A stretch of DNA of 64,000 nt from Deltaproteobacteria bacterium (lineage in GTDB: Bacteria; Desulfobacterota; Binatia; HRBIN30; JACQVA1): assembly GCA_016178705.1 (NCBI GenBank), contig JACOST010000033.1, positions 124,001 through 188,000 of the forward strand, read 5' to 3'. Positions 43,102-52,213 of this stretch are shown here, one piece after another; positions within the stretch are counted from its first letter, which is position 1; each line of letters starts with the position of its first letter. The notes beneath the pieces were generated by a model, which had not been told where the DNA came from, searched no databases, and saw only the letters and a program-made list of their open reading frames with translations. The translations under genes were made by a program, and so were the position numbers.

Positions 43102-44367
43102 TCAGAAGCTCGGGAGGGTGTCAATCGGTGGATCGCCGCGCCGCAGGTTGATGAGCATTGCCGTACCAAGCACGAGGACCGAGGCCAGGCCCACGCCGGA
43201 CGCCAGCGGTCCCCAAGGAGCAGGCAAGAGCGCCCACAGATGCGTGAGTCGGGCAAAGCCCGCCAACGTATACGCGATGATCGTGCTGCGTCGCGCCGTC
43301 CCACCGCGCGCCCACAGCCACGCCATCGCCGGCAGCATCACGACGTGGTCGTAGCGCTGCGCGTGTGGAATCGCGACCAGCCCGCAGAGCACCCAGAGAT
43401 AGAAGGCGCCATCGCTCGCGGCGGCTGGCGTACGCCACATCACGACACTCACGAGCGCGCCGATGCCGATGCTCAGCACGATCGCCGCGCCACGCAAGAT
43501 GTCGCGATCGACCGACCACGGGGGCGACCAACTCGTGTGCTGTAGTTGATCCACGGAGAGGCCTTGGATGTCTAGTTCCTGCGGTCTGCCGATGCGCTCG
43601 AACCAAGCCGTCAGCGATTGATCGTCTACGGTCGGTTGGTGCAAATAGCCAGTCAGCCGAAGTGGCAGGAGATCACCCCAATACTCGCGACTCGCGGTGG
43701 GCGTCAGCGCCGTACTGATCCCGAATGCTGTGATCAGGATCGTTGTGGTGCTCAATAGGAGTCGCCACCGTTGCAATAGCGGCAACGCTCCCAGCCACAG
43801 CAGAGGGAACAATTTGAATCCGACCGGTGGAACGAACAGCAGCGCGGCACGCATCGTCGCGCGCGGTGTCGGCGTCTTCAGCGCCTGCGCCACCGCGAGT
43901 ACCGCGACGAGCAGGAAGAGACTGTTTTGCCCCAGCGTGAGCGTGAGAAACACGGGACCGAAGGTCAAGACGAGAACGAAGACGGCCCACGTGTGTTTCG
44001 TATCGGCAATGCGTGCGAGTTCTCGCGCGCTCCACGCGGTGAGACCGAGCGACAGCAACAGCCACGCGGTTGCGGCCGCCGGGTAGTTGACGAACGTGAA
44101 CGGTTGCACGAGCCACGGAACAATGGGTGCGCTGGCGAGGAACGGCAGATCGAGGGCCAGCGCCGTGTTGGCGCGCAGCGTGGCGAGAAACTCCGGTGGC
44201 GGCTGGTAGGGCGACACTCCGACACGGATCGCCCACGCCCCGACATAGTCGCACACGAAGTCGAGCTGCTTGGGGTATGGCCAGAACGCGTCGAGGCGCA
44301 GCATCGCGGTGGCGACATGGATGATGACGCCCACCGCTGCGATTTCGGCTATTGCCCCGCGCTTCAT
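43102..44367 (-). CDS. DUF2029/GT87 family membrane glycosyltransferase
   Basis: A 421-residue inner-membrane protein with about ten hydrophobic segments. FVCDYVGAWAIRVGVSPYQP is the start of the DUF2029 core; LTLGQNSLFLLVAVLAVAQA and GFKLFPLLWLGALPLLQRW are its two signature blocks (G-Q-x-S and K-x-x-P). Members of GT87 transfer mannose or arabinose from polyprenyl-phosphate donors to periplasmic glycans. AGGAAG six bases before the ATG supports the start at 44367. Cotranscribed with the RNA methyltransferase gene downstream. Confidence 0.85.
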   Translation of the reverse strand: MKRGAIAEIAAVGVIIHVATAMLRLDAFWPYPKQLDFVCDYVGAWAIRVGVSPYQPPPEFLATLRANTALALDLPFLASAPIVPWLVQPFTFVNYPAAATAWLLLSLGLTAWSARELARIADTKHTWAVFVLVLTFGPVFLTLTLGQNSLFLLVAVLAVAQALKTPTPRATMRAALLFVPPVGFKLFPLLWLGALPLLQRWRLLLSTTTILITAFGISTALTPTASREYWGDLLPLRLTGYLHQPTVDDQSLTAWFERIGRPQELDIQGLSVDQLQHTSWSPPWSVDRDILRGAAIVLSIGIGALVSVVMWRTPAAASDGAFYLWVLCGLVAIPHAQRYDHVVMLPAMAWLWARGGTARRSTIIAYTLAGFARLTHLWALLPAPWGPLASGVGLASVLVLGTAMLINLRRGDPPIDTLPSF

Positions 44368-44512
44368 CGCGTCTTCCTATGCGCCTTCGGCGTGGTGGTG
44401 ACAAACAGAGTCGCCGTCCGGTGCGACGGGCGGTTCGGTTGACTGCCGCGGCGCGGGACCCTAAAGATTGCGCCGCAGTTCATCATGCCTGCATGCCTGC
44501 GAGGAGATGCTT

Positions 44513-46336
44513 GTGAGTACTGAACCCCTCAGCTTCGCCGCCCCGTTCACCGTGCGTGCCCAGATCGAGGCGCGCGCCGAACACCCGGTCGCTGCCGACA
44601 AGGTAGTGCTGATGCACGGCGACCGTTCGTGGACCTATCGCCAGCTCCGCGACGAGTCGGTGCGCACCGCGCACTTCCTCCTGCGCCGCCTCGGTCGCAT
44701 CGATGATGCGCATCCGGGCCACGTTGCCATGGTGTTGGAGAACCACCTCGAACTGCTCGCGCTCTTCGGGGGCTGTGCCTTTGGCGGCCTGACGCTGTTC
44801 GGCGTCAACACCGGCTTGCGCGGTGACGTGCTCACCGGCGTGCTCAATCAGTCCCGTTCACGCTTGCTGGTGGTCGACGAGAAATTCTTCCCCGAGATAG
44901 AGCGCGTGCGCGGCGATCTGAAGCACATTGCAGCGGAGAACATCCTCGTCTTGCCGACGCAGGGCGGGAAGATTCCAGCGAGCGCGGATTTGCACGCCCG
45001 CATAGCGGCGGAGATCGGCGGCCCCGACAAGTCACTCGATGCGCCGGGCATCGATGTCGAGCCCGAGCGCAATCTCATGGTGATCTACACCTCGGGCACG
45101 ACCGGCCTACCCAAAGGCATCAACAACAATCATCTCAAGCTGTGCGCAACCGGCTTTGGAGTGTCCACGAACATGGGCCTGGGGCAGGACGACGTTGGCT
45201 ACGCCTGCATGCCGCTGTTTCACTCGAACGCGATGTTCGTCGGCTTCATGCCGGCGTTCTGGGTTGGCGGAAGCATGGGCTTGCGCGAGCGCTTCAGCGC
45301 CAGTCAGTTCGTTCCCGACATCCTGCGCTACGGCGTCACCTTCTGGAACTACGTCGGCGAGCCGGTGCACTACGTGCTCGCCGCGATCGAGAAGGAGTAT
45401 GGCGGTGACGAGGCGCGCATTGCGACCGCGGTTACTAACGACCCGCGCAACAAGTTCCGCTACGCCGTCGGCAACGGCGCGGCACCGCCCGACATCGACC
45501 GCTTCATGAAGTGGATGGGGCTGGACGAAATGTTCGAGCTGTACGGCTCGACCGAGGCGGCGATCAGCACCTTCCGCCGCAAGGGAGATCCGCGCGGCAG
45601 CGTTGGCGAGATCACCGACGCCGCCGTCAAGATCCTCGATCCGGGCGGCAACGAATGCCCGCCCGCGCAACTCGGCGCTGACGGCAAGCTGCTCAACTAC
45701 GAGCAATGTGTCGGCGAGATCTGTCGCGCCGCATCCGACGCCGGTCTGTTCCAAGGATACTTCGACAACCCCAAGGCCAACACCGACAAGTTCCGCGACG
45801 GCGTCTACCACTCGGGGGATCTCGGCCACGTCTTGGTGCGCGACGGGCAACGCTTCCTGTACTTCGATGGCCGCACCGACGATTGGATCCGCAAGGACGG
45901 AGAGAACTTCTCCGCTGGTCAGGTCGGCCGCATTGTTTCCGAACATCCCGATGTCGCGCTCGCCGTTGCCTACGGCGTCCCGTGTTCGGTCTCAGACGAG
46001 TTGGTGATGGCGGCGGTGAAGCTACGCGACGGCGTGGCGTTCGATCCGAAGGGCTTCTTCGAATGGTGCGAGGCGCAAGTGAACGGTGCCAGCATGGACC
46101 GCAAGTGGTTTCCCGACTTCGTCCTGTTGGTTAAAGACTTCGAGTACACGCAGACGCAGAAGGTACTGGTGCGCAATCTCAAGAAGGTCCACTTCGATCT
46201 CAACCGGCTGGCTGGCGAAGCGATCTACTGGCGCCAGCGCGGCGACACCGCGTTTCGGCCGTTCGCCCGCGCCGACTACGAGCAGGTACGTCAGGAGTTC
46301 GCGGCGCGTGAGAAGCTGGAACTGCTCGATCGCTGA
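44513..46336 (+). CDS. Acyl-CoA synthetase, FATP/long-chain type
   Basis: A 607-residue ANL-superfamily enzyme. AMP/ATP loop VIYTSGTTGLPKGI (A3), motif ELYGSTEAAIS (A5), YHSGDLGHVL (A7), FDGRTDDWIRKDGENFSAGQ (A8) and the C-terminal catalytic Lys region YTQTQKVLVRNLKK. The A8 layout with F-D-R/G-x-D-D-x-x-R-x-x-G-E-N is that of the FATP/FadD6-like very-long-chain acyl-CoA synthetases used also for steroid side chains. I chose the GTG at 44513 because GAGGAG lies six bases upstream; the ATG at 44507 would overlap this SD closely. Its end overlaps the rlmN gene on the other strand by 46 bases. Confidence 0.9.
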   Translation: MSTEPLSFAAPFTVRAQIEARAEHPVAADKVVLMHGDRSWTYRQLRDESVRTAHFLLRRLGRIDDAHPGHVAMVLENHLELLALFGGCAFGGLTLFGVNTGLRGDVLTGVLNQSRSRLLVVDEKFFPEIERVRGDLKHIAAENILVLPTQGGKIPASADLHARIAAEIGGPDKSLDAPGIDVEPERNLMVIYTSGTTGLPKGINNNHLKLCATGFGVSTNMGLGQDDVGYACMPLFHSNAMFVGFMPAFWVGGSMGLRERFSASQFVPDILRYGVTFWNYVGEPVHYVLAAIEKEYGGDEARIATAVTNDPRNKFRYAVGNGAAPPDIDRFMKWMGLDEMFELYGSTEAAISTFRRKGDPRGSVGEITDAAVKILDPGGNECPPAQLGADGKLLNYEQCVGEICRAASDAGLFQGYFDNPKANTDKFRDGVYHSGDLGHVLVRDGQRFLYFDGRTDDWIRKDGENFSAGQVGRIVSEHPDVALAVAYGVPCSVSDELVMAAVKLRDGVAFDPKGFFEWCEAQVNGASMDRKWFPDFVLLVKDFEYTQTQKVLVRNLKKVHFDLNRLAGEAIYWRQRGDTAFRPFARADYEQVRQEFAAREKLELLDR

Positions 46337-47385
46337 ACTCGCCGCAGGTCGGGATTTCCGAGCTGGCCGCACGCACCCATCAAATCGCGGCCGTGTGTGA
46401 TGCGGCGCTTGACGAAGACGCCCTGCGACCGCAGCCGCGCGCAGAACCGCACGATGGCGTCGTCCGACGGCGTCGCGTAGCTCGCATCGCGTTGCGGGTT
46501 GTACGGAATGACGTTGACGACGCAGCGCAGCGGACGGCACCACGCGGCAACCTCGTCGGCAAGAGCCGGCGCATCGTTCACGTCCTTAATCAGTACGTAC
46601 TCGATGAGAAACAGCCCGCGCCGCGGCAGCGGATAGTCCAGTAGCGCAAGCTGCAGATCCGCCAACGGCATGCCCTTGTTGATCGGCATCAGCTCATCAC
46701 GCAGCCGATCGTTCGGCGCGTTGAGGGAGATCGCCAGCCGCAAGTTCGGCCAGTTGAGTTGCGCCAGCTTGCGGATGCCGTCGATGCGGCCAACGGTGGA
46801 GATGGTGACTTGCGTGAGCGGAATGTCCAGGCCGCGCGGGTCGTTGAAAACACGGATCGCTTGGACGACCGCGTCGAAGTTGTCGAGCGGTTCGCCCATC
46901 CCCATGAACACCAGGTTGCGGATGCCGTCCGAGAAGTAGCGAAACGGGCGCGTAGCGGCGAGTGGGTCCTGATCGAGCATGAGCTGGCGAGCTACCAACC
47001 GTTGGCGCACGATCTCGGCGCTGCTGAGATTGCGCAGCAACCCCATGCGCCCAGTCTCGCAGAACGTACAGCCCATGCGGCAACCGACCTGTGATGACAG
47101 ACAGAGCGTGTACCAATCCATGCCGCTGTAGTTGCGCATCGGGATGATCACCGACTCGGTTTCCAGCGCCATACCGGGGTGCGTGCCGACTGGCAGGCAA
47201 AACTTTGTGAGGCCGTCGTTCCGTTCGACGCGCGTCACCGCGGGCAGTATCGCGCCGTCACCCTCGCGCATGAGTCGCGCGTACTGCGAGCGCGCGTGCT
47301 GCGGATGCGTCGCATGCGCCGCCGCGTACTCGGCGAGCGTCATGCCGAGCAAATCGGCGCCGCGTGGGACGGTCGAGGGAATCAC
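46291..47385 (-). CDS. rlmN: 23S rRNA adenine-C2 methyltransferase RlmN (radical SAM)
   Basis: A 364-residue radical SAM methyltransferase. The cluster motif is CRMGCTFCETGRMG (C-x3-C-x2-C), followed by VFMGMGEPLDNFDAV, TISTVGRIDGIRKLAQ and LAISLNAPNDRLRDELMPIN, all diagnostic of RlmN/Cfr. The C-terminal methyl-transfer Cys is in LMGACGQLGN. RlmN methylates A2503 of 23S rRNA and A37 of some tRNAs; Cfr, the resistance variant, cannot be excluded from motif alone but is rare. Ends in a Ser/Arg tail that overlaps the acyl-CoA synthetase gene. The GTG start at 47385 has no clear ribosome-binding site. Confidence 0.9.
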   Translation of the reverse strand: MIPSTVPRGADLLGMTLAEYAAAHATHPQHARSQYARLMREGDGAILPAVTRVERNDGLTKFCLPVGTHPGMALETESVIIPMRNYSGMDWYTLCLSSQVGCRMGCTFCETGRMGLLRNLSSAEIVRQRLVARQLMLDQDPLAATRPFRYFSDGIRNLVFMGMGEPLDNFDAVVQAIRVFNDPRGLDIPLTQVTISTVGRIDGIRKLAQLNWPNLRLAISLNAPNDRLRDELMPINKGMPLADLQLALLDYPLPRRGLFLIEYVLIKDVNDAPALADEVAAWCRPLRCVVNVIPYNPQRDASYATPSDDAIVRFCARLRSQGVFVKRRITHGRDLMGACGQLGNPDLRRVQRSSSSSFSRAANS

Positions 47386-47518
47386 GTGCGACAGAGTACC
47401 AAGGGTCGATCCAGAACACTATGCCGGGGCCTCTACGGCGATTCCCAGAACGGTTGCCGAATCGACCACAGTGTCTCACAAGTGTCTGCGACATGGCCTC
47501 GACCGGATGTCCCGTTCC

Positions 47519-47604
47519 CTGTAGGGGCGACGCATGCGTCGCCCGCGAATTGATGCAGTTCATTGCGGAGAAGACGGAGGGCGATGCATGCATCGCCCCT
47601 ACGC
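47519..47604. repeat. Palindrome with GTAGGGGCGACGCATGCGTC arms
   Basis: Arms GTAGGGGCGACGCATGCGTC then GCCC (47521-47544) and GGGCGATGCATGCATCGCCC then CTAC (47579-47602) are inverses with a few mismatches. Each arm holds the full palindrome GGGCGACGCATGCGTCGCCC, so it can form two hairpins or one long one. Non-coding; yet another repeat family. Confidence 0.8.
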
Positions 47605-47720
47605 CTCTGAGAAGCCGCGGTGACTGACCTTGGCGGGATACGACCTTCGTAGCCAAGGTGCACGCTGCTGGACGCGCAGCGCCTTGGACTTTGAATCCCC
47701 GACTCGGTACTCAAGAGGGC

Positions 47721-48713
47721 ATGCGCCTGTTGACGACCGAGCGGTTTGTGCGCGACTACGGCGAGGCCTATCGCCGCATCTGCGAAGCGACCCGGCTCGA
47801 ACTCGACCCGTTGACGCTGCCGCCAGGCGACCGGCGCTTCACTCCAACAGAGTTGGAACAGATTGCGGTCGCTTGCTTCACCGGTAACTTCGAGACCGAC
47901 GCGGTCTTCACGCGACGCTTCCTCGGCAGCGCGCTGCACGCACCGAACCTGCGCTGGATGCACCTGCCGAACGCGGGTGTCGATCATCCGGTGTTCGGCC
48001 AATTGCTCGCGCGCGGCGTACGGCTGACGAACTCGTCGGGGGCGGCGGCGGAGCCGATCGCACAAACCGCCATCGGCGGGTTGCTGGCCCTGGCGCGCGG
48101 CTTTCCGCGCTGGAGTGCGGCGCAACGCCGCCACGAGTGGGCGCCGCACCGCGCCGATCACACCCCGCGCGATCTGCGCGGACAAACGATAGTGATCGTC
48201 GGCGTCGGTGCCATCGGCAATCAGATCGGACGGCTGGCGCAGGCGCTCGGCATAACCGTCGTCGGCGTGCGCCGCCGTCCGCTGACGGATCAGGACTACG
48301 TCGACGAGATGTACCAGCCGAGCGCGTTGCGCGATCTGTTGCCGCGCGCGGACTGGCTCGTCGTGACCTGTCCGCTCACCGATGAGACGCGCGGACTCAT
48401 CGGCGCCGATGCGTTGGCGCGCCTGCCCGCCAACGCCCATGTCATCAACGTCGCGCGCGGGCCGATCGTCGACGAATCGGCGTTGATCGCCGCGTTGCAA
48501 TCGGGTCGCGTGGCGGGCGCCTATCTCGATGTGTTCGAGCAGGAGCCGCTGCCGGCCGACTCGCCGCTGTGGGATTTGCCGAACGTGATCATCTCCCCGC
48601 ACAACTCCGCCGCATCGACGGGCAATGCTGCGCGAGTGAGCGAGTTGTTCCTGCGCAACCTCGAACACTGGGGCCGCGGCGATCCGCTCGAGAACGAAGT
48701 GCGCGACCGGTGA
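47721..48713 (+). CDS. D-isomer 2-hydroxyacid dehydrogenase (NAD-binding)
   Basis: A 330-residue dehydrogenase. Start ATG 47721 has AGAGGG just upstream; the frame extends further up without family features. NAD fold: TIVIVGVGAIGNQIGRLAQA (G-x-G-x-x-G), then hydrophobic ITVVGVRRRPL with Arg-Arg in place of the NAD-selecting acidic residue, which would favour NADP(H). Catalytic Arg in NVARGPIVDESAL, Glu/Asp in LDVFEQEPLPADSPLW and His in VIISPHNSAAS. This GxGxxG with R-R-x-P is typical of GhrA/hydroxypyruvate reductase relatives. Stands alone. Confidence 0.88.
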   Translation: MRLLTTERFVRDYGEAYRRICEATRLELDPLTLPPGDRRFTPTELEQIAVACFTGNFETDAVFTRRFLGSALHAPNLRWMHLPNAGVDHPVFGQLLARGVRLTNSSGAAAEPIAQTAIGGLLALARGFPRWSAAQRRHEWAPHRADHTPRDLRGQTIVIVGVGAIGNQIGRLAQALGITVVGVRRRPLTDQDYVDEMYQPSALRDLLPRADWLVVTCPLTDETRGLIGADALARLPANAHVINVARGPIVDESALIAALQSGRVAGAYLDVFEQEPLPADSPLWDLPNVIISPHNSAASTGNAARVSELFLRNLEHWGRGDPLENEVRDR

Positions 48714-48721
48714 GCAGCGCG

Positions 48722-50860
48722 CTATTCTTCATCCTTGGCAAAGTTGCACTTGTCGAGATCGGCAACGTACGGCAAGTACGTCTTCGCCATCTGGAAGCCC
48801 AGCATGCGATAGGCGTCGAACGTCTCCCAGTCGTAACTTTGGACTAGCGTCGAGGTATGCGGAAAGTCGGTGGCGGCTTTGGTCCGCTGGTACCATTCGA
48901 TTTTCTTGATCTTGTCGACGGCGTCCGTGTCCCCCTTGTCACTCCACCATTGTGCGTCCAAGTGGTGGGGGATGCGGTCGCGGTGCTCAGGGTGTTTGTC
49001 TCGGTCCGACATGTCTACTGGGTTCGCGAGTGGCTTGAGATACAAGATCGTGGAGACGATGGTGGTCGAGTCGCTCGACTTGGTCACGGTCAGCCGCACG
49101 TGACCTCGCGCGCGCGCCTGGTCGAAGGTGGCGGCATCGAGTTTGAGAGTCAGTCCAAGCTCCCTGAGCCGATCCGCGAGGACCTTCAGGTCGTCGAACC
49201 CCCACTTCGGATCGGCGCCGGCATCGACCGCGATGATGCATGACACCCCGCGACGCACCAACGAGGCGATACCGAGATCTTCGTAGTGCCCGCCGTCGGT
49301 GACCTTTATCCAGCGGGCATCGGTTGAGGGTTCCCAGAGACGCTGCGCAGTCAACATCCGGAAGTAGTCGTATCCCGTGCCGAAGAATCCGTTGTACTCG
49401 CGGGCAAAGTTCCAGGTCTCGTAGCCCAAGTTGAGATTGACGGGGCTGGCCAGGTATTCGATAGGCCAGGTCCACCACTCCCCTCCGCTCACCGCACCGA
49501 AGTAGCCGTCGGGATCGAATGCCGCTCCCGACGCGGCGACCGCGTGCGCCAAAGGGAATGAACCTCCGTCGTTCATATCGCCGTCAACCCAAACCTTCAC
49601 CGGCTTACCGTGGTCCATTTCGACGTGTTGTACGTGGCGATCAAACGCTTCGGACTTGATATATCCGAGTCCATCCGAACCCGTGAAGTCGCGAGTGAAT
49701 TCGAAGTTGTAGTGGTTGCACGTGTCATCGGAAAACGTTCTCCTCGGATATCCGAAAAGCGAGAAGACCTCTGCCACAGGCGTGCTCACCCAGCGGCTAA
49801 AGGTGGTCGGCTCCTTCTTCCGCAGGGCGGGACATTCGTAGCTTCCACGGCCATCGCGCGGCGCGCCCATGTTCACGAGGTTGCCGTTGATGATGAGGTA
49901 CGGCGTCGTCGCAGGATCGGCGTTTGCTTCACTGACTTTGAGCGCACGCTTCGGCGGGGCGCTGCTGTGGGCGGGCTGCTCGCCGCGGAAGTACGTATTC
50001 TCAATCCGGTCCTCGTAAATGGCGATCGGGTGAAATCGGTTGATGCCGACTTTGACGTGGGCCAGCACATCGAGGACGAAGTTGAACGGCCACCGCCACG
50101 CGTAGGCGAACGCGAGACGCGAACCTTCCCAGTACCCACCCTTGCTGAGGAACCCCGCATGCGTGCGCAACTGTTCGACGTTGTCGCCGCGGTCGTCCAG
50201 CAGATCGGGAAAGTCCGTGGCGGCAACCTTGTAGTACAGACTGTCACGATAGACGTCGTGCTGATCGCCGCCGAGATGCGCCTGCACCCAGCTCGCCATG
50301 TACGCCCCGCCCGAGACCGCGCTCATGTAGTCCACTTGCGACAAGAGATGGAGCGCATCGAGCGCTTGCAGCACGCCAAGGCTGAAGCTGGCTGAGCGGA
50401 TACCCCCGCCGGAAAAGGTGAGACCAGTGAGCGTTGGGATTGGTTTGTCGGAAGGCGTTGCAATTGCCGCGTGGGCACGAGCGCACAGGGCATCGCGCTC
50501 CGCTGCATCAGCCTTGCACTGCTGAGTGAACTGCTGAATGTCCCATCGGAGCAGAGCGGCTTGCACCGGTGCTTGTCCGTCGCAGGCCGCGATGTGGCAC
50601 GAGGATTGACCGTATTCCGTATCAACGTCGCCAGTCCGCTGGGTGCACAACTTGTCGCGTCGATTACGCACGTATTTCATCTCCTCTTTGTAGTCGCTGG
50701 AGAGCAACGACGCGTCGTAAGAAAGCGCCCGGTGACGGATCTCATACGTCGCGTGTTTCGTGGCGCAGCCGATTGCCAGTGCTGACATGACGAGCAGGTA
50801 CGGCAGTCGCCGAACAGCCATGCACAGCGTTGGCTGGTTGCAGAAGGTTCCAGTCTTCAT
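48722..50860 (-). CDS. Patatin-like phospholipase, lipoprotein
   Basis: A 712-residue patatin-family protein. The oxyanion loop is TFSGGGIRSASFSLGVLQAL (~147-166), the nucleophile segment MSAVSGGAYMASWV (~176) and the D-G dyad motif VTDGGHYEDLGIASLVRRGV (~520). The N-terminus holds a lipobox: MSALAIGC, so it is anchored to a membrane as a lipoprotein if translation begins upstream of MAVRR. GGGGGGAGGG five bases before ATG 50860 supports the first ATG, giving a 31-residue signal region; an internal ATG at 50821 yields a more usual signal. Insertion-rich middle part (residues ~230-480) has no family. It would hydrolyse lipid acyl esters at the envelope. Confidence 0.85.
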   Translation of the reverse strand: MKTGTFCNQPTLCMAVRRLPYLLVMSALAIGCATKHATYEIRHRALSYDASLLSSDYKEEMKYVRNRRDKLCTQRTGDVDTEYGQSSCHIAACDGQAPVQAALLRWDIQQFTQQCKADAAERDALCARAHAAIATPSDKPIPTLTGLTFSGGGIRSASFSLGVLQALDALHLLSQVDYMSAVSGGAYMASWVQAHLGGDQHDVYRDSLYYKVAATDFPDLLDDRGDNVEQLRTHAGFLSKGGYWEGSRLAFAYAWRWPFNFVLDVLAHVKVGINRFHPIAIYEDRIENTYFRGEQPAHSSAPPKRALKVSEANADPATTPYLIINGNLVNMGAPRDGRGSYECPALRKKEPTTFSRWVSTPVAEVFSLFGYPRRTFSDDTCNHYNFEFTRDFTGSDGLGYIKSEAFDRHVQHVEMDHGKPVKVWVDGDMNDGGSFPLAHAVAASGAAFDPDGYFGAVSGGEWWTWPIEYLASPVNLNLGYETWNFAREYNGFFGTGYDYFRMLTAQRLWEPSTDARWIKVTDGGHYEDLGIASLVRRGVSCIIAVDAGADPKWGFDDLKVLADRLRELGLTLKLDAATFDQARARGHVRLTVTKSSDSTTIVSTILYLKPLANPVDMSDRDKHPEHRDRIPHHLDAQWWSDKGDTDAVDKIKKIEWYQRTKAATDFPHTSTLVQSYDWETFDAYRMLGFQMAKTYLPYVADLDKCNFAKDEE

Positions 50861-51001
50861 GACACCCTCCCCCCTGGCAATCTCTGATGATGTCTCGATA
50901 GAACATCAGAGAAGCCGATCGTGTCAATCAACCGATCTAGGCCCCCCATTAGGTGTGGGGCGTGGCTCGACGGGAGTGCGCGAGCGGCGACGCGCTGATA
51001 G

Positions 51002-52213
51002 ATGCTTGCGGCAATGGAGTCCGATCACACGCGCGCTTTGCGCATCCTGTTTCTTTGCCTCGTCTGCATCGGCCTCGGTCAGTCGATGCTGTTCGCGATC
51101 TTGCCGCCGGCGGCGCGCGAGATTGGACTGTCGCCGTTTCAAGTGTCGACCATCTTCGCGAGCTCGGCGGCGATCTGGGTGTTCGTCAGTCCGTGGTGGG
51201 GGCGGCGCAGCGACGCCGTTGGGCGACGGCCGATCATCCTCATCGGCTTGCTCGGTTACGCGCTGTCGATGGCGCTGTTGGCAACTATGATCAAGGTCGG
51301 CGTTGCCAAGTTGCTGCCGGTGATGGCGGTGTATCCACTGATGGTGGCCTCGCGCTGTCTGTTTGCGCTCTTCGGTTCCGGCACCGGCCCGGCGTCGCAA
51401 GCCTACGTCGCTGATCGCACCACGCGCAGCGAGCGCACCGCCGGCGTCGCCCTGGTCAACGCGGCAATGGGCTTGGGCGAAACCGTCGGCCCGGGAATCG
51501 GCGCGGCGCTCGCCGCCTTCGGTCTGCTCACGCCACTGTACCTATCGGCCGGCCTCGCGGTCGTCAGCGCGGCGATGATCTGGTTCTACTTGCCCGAGGA
51601 CAGCGCCCCGCACGCGCATGCCGTCGAGCGCCCGCGCAAGCTCAAGCTTCGCGATCCGCGTGTGTGGCCGTTCCTGCTGGTGGCAACGTCGATGCAAGCG
51701 GTGCGCGCAACGACGGTCATCACCCTCGCGTTCTTCTTGCAAGACACGCTGAAGCTGACGTCGCAGCAAACCGTGCAGTACTCGGGCATCGGCTTCGTCA
51801 CGCTCGCAGTGTCGGGGCTGTTCGCGCAGCTCGTCCTCGTGCAGCGCTTCCGGCCGTCGGCGCGAGTGATGGTTCGCGTCGGCCTGCCGCTCATGCTCGC
51901 CGCGTTCATGCTGTTCGTCGCGGGCAGTAGCTTCGTCACCTATCTGCTCGCACTGGTGCTCTTGGGGCTCGGCATCGGCCTGGTGCGCCCTGGCAATGCG
52001 GCCGCCGCTTCGCTGGCCGTCGAGCCCAACGAGCAAGGCGCGGCCGCCGGTCTCGTCGGCGGCGTGTCCGTCATCGGTAACGTGTTCGGTCCGATGCTGG
52101 GTACGCAACTCTATCAACGGTGGCCGATTGGTCCCTACTTGTTGAACGCGGCCATCATGGCTGGCGTCTTCGTCTACCTGCTCTCGAATCGGCGGCTGCG
52201 AGTGGTTCGCTAG
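51002..52213 (+). CDS. MFS transporter
   Basis: A 403-residue major facilitator with 12 predicted membrane helices. Signature between helices 2 and 3: VSPWWGRRSDAVGRRPIILI (G-x3-D-x2-G-R-R/K), and R-T-A-G at SERTAGVALVNAAMG. The mid loop PEDSAPHAHAVERPRKLKLR carries basic residues as usual. The GTVGPGIG-like ETVGPGIGAALAAFGLLTPL after helix 5 is the drug-antiporter motif C, so drug or small-molecule export is a fair guess. The two ATGs at 51002 and 51014 cannot be separated. Its TAG stop shares CTAG with the stop of the next gene on the other strand. Confidence 0.85.
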   Translation: MLAAMESDHTRALRILFLCLVCIGLGQSMLFAILPPAAREIGLSPFQVSTIFASSAAIWVFVSPWWGRRSDAVGRRPIILIGLLGYALSMALLATMIKVGVAKLLPVMAVYPLMVASRCLFALFGSGTGPASQAYVADRTTRSERTAGVALVNAAMGLGETVGPGIGAALAAFGLLTPLYLSAGLAVVSAAMIWFYLPEDSAPHAHAVERPRKLKLRDPRVWPFLLVATSMQAVRATTVITLAFFLQDTLKLTSQQTVQYSGIGFVTLAVSGLFAQLVLVQRFRPSARVMVRVGLPLMLAAFMLFVAGSSFVTYLLALVLLGLGIGLVRPGNAAAASLAVEPNEQGAAAGLVGGVSVIGNVFGPMLGTQLYQRWPIGPYLLNAAIMAGVFVYLLSNRRLRVVR

